DNA of 23,989 nt from Burkholderiaceae bacterium (lineage in GTDB: Bacteria > Pseudomonadota > Gammaproteobacteria > Burkholderiales > Burkholderiaceae), in assembly GCA_030151165.1 (NCBI GenBank), contig JASLEM010000022.1, forward strand, positions 1 through 23,989, given 5' to 3'. Shown here piece by piece: positions 9,387 to 16,505 of this stretch. A program made the position numbers and the translations under genes. The notes under the pieces are model-generated. The model saw only the letters and a program-made list of their open reading frames with translations. It was not told the origin of the DNA and did no database searches. Within the stretch, counting starts at the first letter, position 1. Every line of letters begins with the position of its first letter.

Positions 9387-10049
9387 TCAGCGCTTGTCGA
9401 GCCGCCGCGCGAGCGCGTTGCCGCCCCATTGCAGCAACTGCACGAGCACGACGAGGATCGCGACGGTCAGCACCATCACGTCGGTCTGGAAGCGGTAGTA
9501 GCCGTAGCGGATCGCGAGGTCGCCGATGCCGCCGCCGCCGACCACGCCGGCGACCGCGGAGTACGACAGGAAGCTGATCGCGAGCACCGTCAGCGCGAGC
9601 ACGAGGCCCGAGCGCGCCTCGACGAGCAGCACGCGCGCGACGATCTGCAGGTCGGACGCGCCCATCGCGTGCGCGGCCTCGATCACGCCGCGCGGCACGT
9701 CGCGCAGGTTCTGTTCGACGAGCCGCGCGAAGTACGGGATCGACGCGAACGACAGCGGCACCGCCGCGGCCACCGGGCCGATCGACGTGCCGGTCAGCGC
9801 GCGCGTGAACGGCACCAGCGCGACGAGCAGGATGATGAATGGGAACGAGCGCACGAGGTTCACGACCCAGCCGACGACGGCGTGCAGCGCGCGGTGCTCG
9901 AGCGTCTGCCCCGGCCCGAGCAGGAACAGCCAGACGCCCAGCGGCCCGCCGACCAGGATCGCGCTGCCGAGGCCGATGGCGAGCATCAGCAGCGTCTGGC
10001 CGAGCGCCGTCCAGAGCTCGGGGAGGATGGCGACGATGTCCTCAGGCAC
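9387..10049 (-). CDS. metI: Methionine-type ABC transporter permease MetI
   Basis: Inner-membrane permease of 220 residues (MetI is usually about 217) that forms the homodimeric channel of a MetNIQ importer. Five hydrophobic segments are visible. The coupling loop reads IEAAHAMGASDLQIVARVLL, and the next helix region carries AISFLSYSAVAGVVGGGGIGDLA, quoted here only by its core GVVGGGGIGDLA, a strong MetI signature. The start is GTG 10049: GGAGG lies six bases upstream and the family begins with a short soluble stretch. It overlaps the end of metN by 8 bases, implying translational coupling. Well supported as MetI. Confidence 0.93.
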   Translation of the reverse strand: MPEDIVAILPELWTALGQTLLMLAIGLGSAILVGGPLGVWLFLLGPGQTLEHRALHAVVGWVVNLVRSFPFIILLVALVPFTRALTGTSIGPVAAAVPLSFASIPYFARLVEQNLRDVPRGVIEAAHAMGASDLQIVARVLLVEARSGLVLALTVLAISFLSYSAVAGVVGGGGIGDLAIRYGYYRFQTDVMVLTVAILVVLVQLLQWGGNALARRLDKR

Positions 10050-10929
10050 GGGCCGCCTCCAGTCGGTCGAAGCCGGAGGCGCGGGCCGGCGCGTCGTCGC
10101 GCGTCTCGCGGACTGCATGAAGGCGCAGCAGGTCGCGGCCGAGCCGCGTGCGCGATGCGTCCGGCGGTGGGCGCCTGGCGTCGTCGAGCGCGAAGCGCTC
10201 CGCGATCGCGCCGTCCTCGACCACCGCGGCGTGGCGGCACAGCGAGGTCACGACCGACAGCTCGTGCGTCACGATGACGATGGTCACGCCGAGCGTCGCG
10301 TTGATGTCGCGCAAGGTGGCCAGCAGGGACTCGGTGGTCTCGGCGTCGAGCGCGGAGGTCGGCTCGTCGCACAGCAGCACGTCGGGCTGGCTCGCCAGCG
10401 CGCGCGCGATCGCCACGCGCTGCTTCTGCCCGCCCGACAACTGCGCCGGATGGCTCGCGGCCTTGTCCTCGAGGCCGACCAGCGCGAGGCACTCGTCGAC
10501 GCGCGCGGCGATCTCCGCCTTCGCGTGGCGGCCGTGGATGCGCAACGGGAACGCGACGTTGTCGAACACGCTCGCGTTCTGCAGCAGGTTGAACTGCTGG
10601 AAGATCATGCCGATGCCCTGGCGCGCGTCGCGCAGCGCGGCCTTGTCGAGCGCGGTGAGGTCGCGGCCGGCGACGAGCACGCGGCCGGCGTCCGGGCGTT
10701 CCAGCAGGTTGATCAGCCGCAGCAGCGTGGACTTGCCCGCGCCGCTCTTGCCGACGAGGCCGAAGACGTCGCCGCGCTCGATGGCGAGCGTCGTGTCCTT
10801 CACGGCCTCGAAGCGGCGGCCGTCCGGCGTGCGGAAGGCCTTGCGGACCCCTTCGAGCTGGATCAGCGGCGGCTGGACGGCGAGGGTGGCGACGCGCGCG
10901 CCGTGCGGTTCGGGAGGACCAGGATGCAT
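10042..10929 (-). CDS. metN: Methionine-type ABC transporter ATPase MetN lacking the C-terminal regulatory domain
   Basis: ATPase of a MetNIQ-type importer, 295 residues. Walker A GKSGAGKS is at 60-67, Q-loop QQFNLLQN near 111-118, signature LSGGQKQR at 164-171, Walker B VLLCDE at 184-189 and the switch histidine follows in VIVTHE. E. coli MetN (343 residues) carries a C-terminal NIL/ACT-like domain that binds methionine and inhibits transport. Here only about 60 residues follow the nucleotide-binding core and they do not look like that domain. The first about 17 residues are an unusual Pro-rich extension. ATG 10929 has no Shine-Dalgarno sequence but lies exactly where a predicted promoter would start transcription. 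GTG 10893 is an alternative start. The MetN call rests on motifs plus metI and metQ next to it. Confidence 0.9.
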   Translation of the reverse strand: MHPGPPEPHGARVATLAVQPPLIQLEGVRKAFRTPDGRRFEAVKDTTLAIERGDVFGLVGKSGAGKSTLLRLINLLERPDAGRVLVAGRDLTALDKAALRDARQGIGMIFQQFNLLQNASVFDNVAFPLRIHGRHAKAEIAARVDECLALVGLEDKAASHPAQLSGGQKQRVAIARALASQPDVLLCDEPTSALDAETTESLLATLRDINATLGVTIVIVTHELSVVTSLCRHAAVVEDGAIAERFALDDARRPPPDASRTRLGRDLLRLHAVRETRDDAPARASGFDRLEAARA

Positions 10930-10935
10930 GCACGC

Positions 10936-10964
10936 AGTGTTGCGGCCGCGGCGCTGCGCGACAA
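10936..10964 (-). promoter_or_regulatory. Candidate metN promoter, same design as the head-of-cluster promoter
   Basis: On the - strand TTGTCG (10959-10964), 17 bp, then AACACT (10936-10941) within CGCAACACT. The start would fall on the A of the metN ATG (10929), predicting a leaderless message. The upstream region of the gene at 16506-17306 has the same spacing and the identical CGCAACACT. Confidence 0.35.
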
Positions 10965-10987
10965 CGAACGAATTCGTCTGTCGTTGT
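10961..10987. promoter_or_regulatory. 27-bp operator-like inverted repeat upstream of metN
   Basis: ACAACGA (10961-10967) and TCGTTGT (10981-10987) are perfect 7-bp arms, and between them lies the 10-bp palindrome ACGAATTCGT. The element is AT-rich for this genome and overlaps the -35 region of the candidate metN promoter, as expected of a regulator site. The regulator is not known. Confidence 0.45.
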
Positions 10988-11023
10988 GCGGCGCCCTTCT
11001 CAAGCGCCGCGGCTCGCGTGCGT

Positions 11024-12388
11024 TCAGGTCGGCGTGCGGCGGAACGCGGACGCGGCGTGTCGAGCAGGCAGTCGATCGCCTTCGCCGTGCAGCTTGTGGC
11101 GCAGCGAGCCGGGCTCGTACGCGGTCTTGTACGCGCCGCGATCCTGCAGCTCGGGCACGACGAGGTCGACGAAGGCCTCGTGGCATTCGGGCACGACGGT
11201 GCGCGTGAGGTTGAAGCCGTCGACGCCGGTCTCCGCGACCCACGACTGCAGCGCGTCGGCCACCTGCGCCGCGTCGCCGACGAAGGCCGGGTAGCGGCTG
11301 CCGAGGTCGAACATCTCCAGCAGCCGGCGCCGCGTCCACGCGTTCTCCTGGCCGGCGCGCGCGTGCGACTGGATCGCGTTGCCGGGCGCCCACGGGATCG
11401 GGTCGTCGAGGCCGTACCGGCCGAAGTCGATGCCGGTGCCGGCCGCGAAGTGCGCGAGGCCGCCCTCGCGGCTGGCGTGGTCGCGGTAGTCGGCATGCAG
11501 GTCGCGCGCCTCGGCCGCGGTCGGCGCGACGACGACGGTCGCGGCGAGGAACACCTTCACGTCGTCGGGCCGCCGGCCGGCCTGCACGAGCTCGGCGCGC
11601 AGCGTTTCGACCGAGCGCTTCGCCTCGGCCTGGCTCGTCGCGGCGATGAACACGCACTCCGCGTGGCGCGCCGCGAAGCGCTGGCCGCGGCCCGAGCTGC
11701 CGGCCTGGAACAGCACCGGCGTGCGCTGGCGCGACGGCTCGGCGAGGTGGATGCCCTCGACGTCGAAGTACTTGCCGTGGTGCACGACCGGGTGGATGCG
11801 CGACGGTTCGGCGAACACGCGCGCCGCCTTGTCGCGCCGCACCGCGCCGTCCTCCCAGCTGCCTTCCCACAGCTGGTAGAGCACGTCGAGGTACTCGTCC
11901 GCGCGGTCGTAGCGCTCGTCGTGCGGCAGCTGCGCCGCCAGGCCCATCGCGCGCGCCGCGCTCTCGAGGTAGCCGGTGACGATGTTCCAGCCGACGCGCC
12001 CGCCGGTCAGGTGGTCGAGCGTCGAGAAGCGCCGCGCGAGCAGATACGGTGCCTCGTACGTGAGGTTGACGGTGACGCCGAAGCCGAGGTGCTGCGTGAC
12101 CGCGGCCATCGCCGGGACGAGCAGCGTGGGGTCGTTGACCGGCAGCTGCACGGCCTCGCGCGCGGTCACGTCGATGTCGCCCCGGTAGACGTCGTAGACG
12201 CCGACGATGTCCGCGATGAACAGGCCGTCGAACAGGCCGCGCTCCAGCGTGCGCGCGAGGCCGGTCCAGTAGGCGAGCGTGGTGTAGTCCGTCGAGCGGT
12301 CGCGCGGATGCGTCCACAGGCCGTGCTGGATGTGGCCGACGCAGTTCATGTCGAACGCGTTCAGGAGGATCTTCTTCGTCGTCGTCAC
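11024..12388 (-). CDS. FMN-dependent monooxygenase, NtaA/SnaA/DszA (CmoJ) family
   Basis: This 454-residue flavin-utilising monooxygenase of the luciferase-like superfamily matches DszA and NtaA in length (about 450). Typical sequence includes LNAFDMNCVGHIQHGLW at the N-terminus, GLFDGLFIAD, LTGGRVGWNIVTG near residues 128-140, PVLFQAGSSGRG and GFNLTRTVVPECHEAF, of which only short parts are quoted. Members use FMNH2 from a separate reductase to cleave C-S or C-N bonds: dibenzothiophene sulfone (DszA), nitrilotriacetate (NtaA), and N-acetylated S-substituted cysteines (CmoJ of Bacillus). The start is GTG 12388, which gives the family's usual N-terminus; its Shine-Dalgarno is weak. It begins 17 bp after the SsuB-like gene. 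Given the neighbours a C-S substrate is favoured, but sequence does not fix it. No flavin reductase is nearby. Confidence 0.9.
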   Translation of the reverse strand: MTTTKKILLNAFDMNCVGHIQHGLWTHPRDRSTDYTTLAYWTGLARTLERGLFDGLFIADIVGVYDVYRGDIDVTAREAVQLPVNDPTLLVPAMAAVTQHLGFGVTVNLTYEAPYLLARRFSTLDHLTGGRVGWNIVTGYLESAARAMGLAAQLPHDERYDRADEYLDVLYQLWEGSWEDGAVRRDKAARVFAEPSRIHPVVHHGKYFDVEGIHLAEPSRQRTPVLFQAGSSGRGQRFAARHAECVFIAATSQAEAKRSVETLRAELVQAGRRPDDVKVFLAATVVVAPTAAEARDLHADYRDHASREGGLAHFAAGTGIDFGRYGLDDPIPWAPGNAIQSHARAGQENAWTRRRLLEMFDLGSRYPAFVGDAAQVADALQSWVAETGVDGFNLTRTVVPECHEAFVDLVVPELQDRGAYKTAYEPGSLRHKLHGEGDRLPARHAASAFRRTPT

Positions 12389-12405
12389 GTCAGGCCGGTC
12401 CGGGG

Positions 12406-13281
12406 TCAGAGCGCGTGGGCGGCGCGCAGGCTGTGGAAGATCTGCCGGCGCGCCGCGGCGAGCTCGGCGCCTTCGCGCTCGCGCGGGTGCGCGATCGGCA
12501 GCGCGATGGATTCGCGCAGCCGGCCGGGGTCGGCGTCGAACACTAGCACGCGGTCGCCGAGATACGCGGCCTCGTCGATGTCGTGGGTGACCAGCAGCGC
12601 GGCGAGGCCCTTGCGGCGCACGAGGCCCAGCAGCAGCGCCTGCAGCTTCATGCGCGTGAATTCGTCGACGGCCGAGAACGGCTCGTCCAGCAGCAGCACG
12701 CGCGGGCCGCCCGCGAGCGCGCGGGCGAGCGCGACGCGCTGCGCCTGGCCGCCCGAGAGCGACTTCGGCAGCGCGGCTTCATAGCCGGGCAGGCCGACGT
12801 CGGCGAGCAGCGCGGCCACCGCGGCATCGCCGGGCCGCGCGCCGCCGGCCTCGAACGCGATGTTGTCGGCGACGTTGCACCACGGGAACAGGCGCGGCTC
12901 CTGGAACATGAAGCCGACCTCGCGCGACGGCCCGGACTGCGGCCGCCCGCCGACCTGCACGAAGCCCTCGAACGCGTCGTCGAGCCCGGCGGCGATCCGC
13001 AGCAGCGTGCTCTTGCCGCAGCCGCTCGCGCCGACGAGGCAGACGATCTCGCCCGGCGCGAGGCGCACGCGGAGGTCGTCGAGCACGCGTCGCTCGCCGA
13101 AGCGCTTCGCGCGGACCTGCACGTCTAGCGCTGGCGCGCTGCGATCGGTCGGCTCGTCGGGCGCTGGCGCATCGCACGCAGCGCACTCGTCGCAGCCTTC
13201 GGCCGATGCGCCCCAGTCGTCCCAGTCGCCCAGGCGCTCGCCGAGCCGCAGCGCGTTGAAGAGGCGCGTGGCGAGGCTCAT
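12406..13281 (-). CDS. SsuB-like ABC transporter ATPase with Cys-rich N-terminal extension
   Basis: This 291-residue ATPase belongs to the nitrate/sulfonate/taurine group and drives the SsuC-like permease. Walker A GASGCGKS is at 84-91, the QEPRLFPW segment at 127-134, signature LSGGQAQR at 175-182, Walker B VLLLDE at 195-200 and the switch histidine in LLVTHD. The core normally starts near residue 1-10 in SsuB (about 255 residues), so here about 50 residues are added at the N-terminus. They contain a Trp/Asp-rich stretch and CDECAAC (Cys30, Cys33, Cys36). ATG 13281 overlaps the permease stop by 4 bases, supporting this start, though an internal start cannot be excluded. Alkanesulfonates, sulfate esters or other organosulfur anions are likely substrates by context. 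Confidence 0.9.
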   Translation of the reverse strand: MSLATRLFNALRLGERLGDWDDWGASAEGCDECAACDAPAPDEPTDRSAPALDVQVRAKRFGERRVLDDLRVRLAPGEIVCLVGASGCGKSTLLRIAAGLDDAFEGFVQVGGRPQSGPSREVGFMFQEPRLFPWCNVADNIAFEAGGARPGDAAVAALLADVGLPGYEAALPKSLSGGQAQRVALARALAGGPRVLLLDEPFSAVDEFTRMKLQALLLGLVRRKGLAALLVTHDIDEAAYLGDRVLVFDADPGRLRESIALPIAHPREREGAELAAARRQIFHSLRAAHAL

Positions 13282-14168
13282 CGCGCGGACCCGTCCCCGA
13301 CCACGTCGCGCCACGCGAGCAGCCGGCGTTCGAGCCGGGCCATGGCGCCGTCGCTGAGCTTGCCGAGCACGGCCAGCAGCACGATCGCCGCCAGCACGAG
13401 GTCGGCGCGGCTGGTCTCGCGGCCGTCGGTCAGCAGGTAGCCGAGGCCGCTGCTGGCCGCGATCAGCTCGCCCGCGACCATGAACATCCAAGCGAGGCTC
13501 AGGCCGTTGCGCAGGCCGGTCATCACCGACGGCAAGGCCGCGGGCAGCAGCACGCGGCGCACCAGCGCGAACGGCCGCAGCCGCATCATCCGCGCGACCT
13601 CGACCAGCTTGCGGTCGACGCCGAGGATGCCCGAGGCCACGCCCATGTAGACCGGGAAGAACGTGCCGATGGCGATCATCGCGAGCTTGGGCGCCTCGCC
13701 GATGCCCAGCCACAGCAGCAGCAACGGCACCCAGGCGAGGGACGGGATCGCGCGCAGCGCCTGGAAGCTCAGATCGAGCACCGCGCGCGCGGTGGCGGAC
13801 AGCCCGACCAGCGCGCCGACCGCGAGCGCGAGGCTTGCGCCGATCGCGTAGCCCGCGGCGACGCGCGCCGTGCTGGCCGCGACGTGCGCGGCGACGGTCG
13901 ACCCGCCGAGATCGAACAGCGCCCGCGCGACGTCGCCGGGCGTCGGCAACAGGTTGGACGTCACCCAGCCCAGGCGGCCCGCGAGCTCGGCGAGCGCAAG
14001 CAGCGTGACCGGCAGGATGCACGCGAGCCCTGCGGCGCGCAGGCCTCGGCGCGGCGGGCCCGCGGCACCGTTCGTCGACGATGCGGCGAGCCGGGCGTGC
14101 GCGGCGGCATCGACTCCGCGCGGCGCAGTGCCACGCAGGCCGAAGGTCGCGGTCGGGTCGGCGGACAT
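13278..14168 (-). CDS. SsuC/TauC-like ABC transporter permease
   Basis: Inner-membrane permease of 296 residues from the sulfonate/nitrate/taurine family (SsuC is about 263). The first 40 or so residues are a soluble Ala-rich extension. About six hydrophobic segments follow, with family sequence such as LPTPGDVARAL, LRAIPSLAWVPLLLLWLGIG (core RAIPSLAW) and the coupling loop EVARMMRLRPF at about 190-200, then LSLAWMFMVAGE and GLGYLL. I chose ATG 14168; a GTG at 14174, two codons upstream, is equally possible, and neither has a clear Shine-Dalgarno. It lies 37 bp after the SsuA-like gene and overlaps the ATPase gene by 4 bp. Confidence 0.91.
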   Translation of the reverse strand: MSADPTATFGLRGTAPRGVDAAAHARLAASSTNGAAGPPRRGLRAAGLACILPVTLLALAELAGRLGWVTSNLLPTPGDVARALFDLGGSTVAAHVAASTARVAAGYAIGASLALAVGALVGLSATARAVLDLSFQALRAIPSLAWVPLLLLWLGIGEAPKLAMIAIGTFFPVYMGVASGILGVDRKLVEVARMMRLRPFALVRRVLLPAALPSVMTGLRNGLSLAWMFMVAGELIAASSGLGYLLTDGRETSRADLVLAAIVLLAVLGKLSDGAMARLERRLLAWRDVVGDGSAR

Positions 14169-14205
14169 GGTCACGAGGCGCGCAGCGGTCGTCGCGTGCG
14201 GCGCG

Positions 14206-15189
14206 TCACGCGCGGCGCAGGTCGGCGGCGAACGTCGTGTCGACCAGGTCCGCGACCGTGCGGTTCAGGTCGACGCCCGGCTTGACCAGCGCCTCGGCCT
14301 GCAGGATCGGCGACGCCGCCTGCAGCGCGTGCACGTGCTCGGACGACGGCCACGGGCGGCTGAGGTCGGTGCGCAGCTTGAGCTGCAGCAGCGCGACCTG
14401 CAGGCTGACCTTCGCCTCGTCGGACAGGATCTTCGCGGCGTCGGTCGTGTTCGCGATCGTCCACTGGCGCGCGCGCTCGTAGGCCGCGATCACGCGCTTC
14501 ACCTCGGCCGGGTGCCGCGCCAGGAACTCCTCGCGCACGTTGAGGAAGCCGTAGGTGTTGAACGCCACGTTGCGATAGAGCAGGTGCGCGCCGCTGTCCA
14601 GCTCCGCCGACGCCATCAGCGGATCGAGTCCGGCCCACGCGTCGACCTGTCCGGCGCGCAGCGCGGCGAGGCCGTCCGCGTGCTGCAGCGGCACGTGCTC
14701 GATGTCGCTCTTCTTCAGGCCGGCGGTCTGCAGCGAGCGCAGCAGGAACAGGTACGGGTCGGTGCCCTTGGTGGCCGCGATCTTGCGGCCCTTCAGGTCG
14801 GCGAGCGACTTGATCGGCGAGTCCTTCGGCACGACGAGCGCCGTCCACTCGGGCCGCGAGAAGATGTACGGCGTGCGGATCGGCACGCCGTTGGCCTTCG
14901 CGAGCAGCGCCGCGAGGCCGGCGCTGGAGCCGATGTCGATGCTGTTCGCGTTGAGATATTCGAGTGCGCGGTTGCTGCCCGCGCTCAGCGTCCATTTGAC
15001 GGCCACGCCGTCCTTGCGGAAGTCGTCCTCCAGCCAGCCGAAATGCTTCAGCACGAGGCTGGTCGGCGAGTAGTAGGCGTAGTCGAGGCGCAGCTCCCTG
15101 AGCGGCGCGGCCTGCGCGCGGACGCTGGTGCCGGCGAGCCCGGCGGCCGCGGCGCCCGCGAGTTGAAGAACGTGTCGGCGATGGATCAA
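14206..15189 (-). CDS. SsuA-like aliphatic sulfonate-type binding protein
   Basis: This 327-residue exported binding protein of the SsuA/TauA/NrtA family should capture an organosulfur ligand for the SsuBC-like transporter encoded next. The signal peptide has a twin-arginine HRRHVLQL and ends near VRAQA (residue about 27). Family sequence includes RLDYAYYSPTSLVLKHFGWL, SNRALEYLNANSIDIGSSAG, PIKSLADLKGRKIAATKGTD and WAGLDPLMASAE, given here in part only. The start is TTG 15189: GGAGG lies five bases upstream and no better codon is available. It follows the SfnB-like gene by 78 bp. Transport of sulfonates, sulfones or sulfate esters is consistent; the ligand cannot be read from sequence. Confidence 0.9.
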   Translation of the reverse strand: MIHRRHVLQLAGAAAAGLAGTSVRAQAAPLRELRLDYAYYSPTSLVLKHFGWLEDDFRKDGVAVKWTLSAGSNRALEYLNANSIDIGSSAGLAALLAKANGVPIRTPYIFSRPEWTALVVPKDSPIKSLADLKGRKIAATKGTDPYLFLLRSLQTAGLKKSDIEHVPLQHADGLAALRAGQVDAWAGLDPLMASAELDSGAHLLYRNVAFNTYGFLNVREEFLARHPAEVKRVIAAYERARQWTIANTTDAAKILSDEAKVSLQVALLQLKLRTDLSRPWPSSEHVHALQAASPILQAEALVKPGVDLNRTVADLVDTTFAADLRRA

Positions 15190-15267
15190 GAGGCCCTCCG
15201 GGCGCGGTCGTTGTTCCGGGATGCGAGGGATGCGCAGGGCGCGGCCGAAGGCGCGCCGTGGGTGCGC

Positions 15268-16500
15268 TCAGGAATACGAGCCGGGCTCCGGCGCCTGGCC
15301 GTCGAGCGCGTGGCGGCCGATGTCGCGCAGCTTGACGTCGACCGGGTCGTGCAGCGTGTGGACGCGCGCATTGCGCCAGAAGCGGTCGAGGCCCAGCTTC
15401 TGCGACGTCGAGCGCGCGCCGGTGAGCTCGAAGAACTGCGAGCTGATCTCCATCGCGGCGCGGTGCGCGAGCACCTTGGCCTCGGCGACGGCGATGGCGA
15501 GCTCGCCGCGCTCCGTCGCCTCGAGCGCGTCGCCGCGTTGCAGCGCGGCCTCGAGCCGGCGCGCCGTCACGTCGCTCACGCCTTCCGCGGCGCGGAGGTG
15601 CAGCTTCAGCTCGCCGTAGCGGTGCTGGACGATCGGGTCATCGATCGCGCGCGCCACGCCCGAGCCGGCCCACGGCCGTGCCTGTTCGCGCGTGTACTGG
15701 CGCGCCTCGTCGTACGCGCCGATGGCGATGCCGAGGTAGAGGTTCGTCATGATCAGCTGCGAGACGAGCGTGCGCAGCGTCATGCGCGGCGTCGGCTTCG
15801 CGCCCGGGCCGACCAGCACGTCCTCGTGCGGGATCGCGACGCGCTCGAATTCGACGGTGCCGCTGTCGGTCTGCTTCTGCCCGAACGCGTCCCAGTCCGC
15901 ACGCACGCGGATGCCTGCGCGGCGCGTCGGCGTCGTCGCGATGACGAGGCTCTCGCTCGCGCGGTGCCAGGCCGAGACGACCAGGCGGTCGGAGCCGACC
16001 GAGCCCGAGGCGAAGCTCTTCGGGCCGTTGAAGATCCAGCCGTCGTCGGCTTCGGTCGCGACGGCGCGCTGGTCGAGCGGATTCAGCGCGTTGCCCCAGA
16101 ACAGGCGCTGCGTCACCGTCTCCTCGAACTGGCGCTGCTGCTGCGCCTGCGTGCCGTACAGCAGCACGGTCGCCATCTGCAGGTGGTGGAAGCCATACAG
16201 GTGCGCGAGCGCGCTGTCGGCCTGCGCGAGGCGGCGCAGCGACGCGTAGAAGGTCGGCCAGTCGGCGCCGAGCCCGCCGAATGCCTGGGGGATGGTCAGC
16301 GCGAGCAGCCCGCTCGCGCGGATCTGCTCGCGGGCCTCGGCGGCGTGGCCGCCGAGGCGGTCGCGCTCGACGGCGGTGGCCGCGAGCTGGCGGGCGAGCG
16401 TGTCGGCGGCGCGGGGGATGTCGTCCATGCCCGCCAGTCTGGGCGCGTCGGCGAAGCGGGTCAACGACGAAGAACGGGTTTGCATCTGCGCGGCGGGCAT
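15268..16500 (-). CDS. SfnB/DszC-like flavin-dependent monooxygenase (acyl-CoA dehydrogenase fold)
   Basis: This 410-residue flavoprotein has the acyl-CoA dehydrogenase fold but belongs to the subgroup of sulfur-compound oxygenases such as DszC (dibenzothiophene S-oxygenase) and SfnB (needed for growth on sulfones). Visible marks are the N-terminal helical domain with LTIPQAFGGLGADWPTF (core IPQAFGGLG), the flavin-region FNGPKSFASGS, and the C-terminal WRNARVHTLHDPVDVK core TLHDPV, which is characteristic of DszC-like proteins. The ATG at 16500, 5 bp after the upstream MetQ-like stop and with GAGG before it, is preferred; ATG 16485 and ATG 16428 are alternatives. It probably uses FMNH2 and O2 to oxygenate sulfur, feeding the DszA-family enzyme encoded later. 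The substrate is unproven, and an ordinary acyl-CoA dehydrogenase role is unlikely in this setting. Confidence 0.85.
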   Translation of the reverse strand: MPAAQMQTRSSSLTRFADAPRLAGMDDIPRAADTLARQLAATAVERDRLGGHAAEAREQIRASGLLALTIPQAFGGLGADWPTFYASLRRLAQADSALAHLYGFHHLQMATVLLYGTQAQQQRQFEETVTQRLFWGNALNPLDQRAVATEADDGWIFNGPKSFASGSVGSDRLVVSAWHRASESLVIATTPTRRAGIRVRADWDAFGQKQTDSGTVEFERVAIPHEDVLVGPGAKPTPRMTLRTLVSQLIMTNLYLGIAIGAYDEARQYTREQARPWAGSGVARAIDDPIVQHRYGELKLHLRAAEGVSDVTARRLEAALQRGDALEATERGELAIAVAEAKVLAHRAAMEISSQFFELTGARSTSQKLGLDRFWRNARVHTLHDPVDVKLRDIGRHALDGQAPEPGSYS

Positions 16501-16505
16501 GAGCC

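Noticed and set aside
10930..11023. SAM- or methionine-responsive riboswitch upstream of metN
   Set aside because: The gap is only 94 bp and shows a DNA palindrome and promoter-like boxes; I could not find the conserved cores of known SAM riboswitch classes.
11024..12388. Naming the flavin monooxygenase SsuD, because it follows ssuB-like genes
   Set aside because: Its length (454) and sequence fit the NtaA/SnaA/DszA branch, not the roughly 380-residue SsuD branch.
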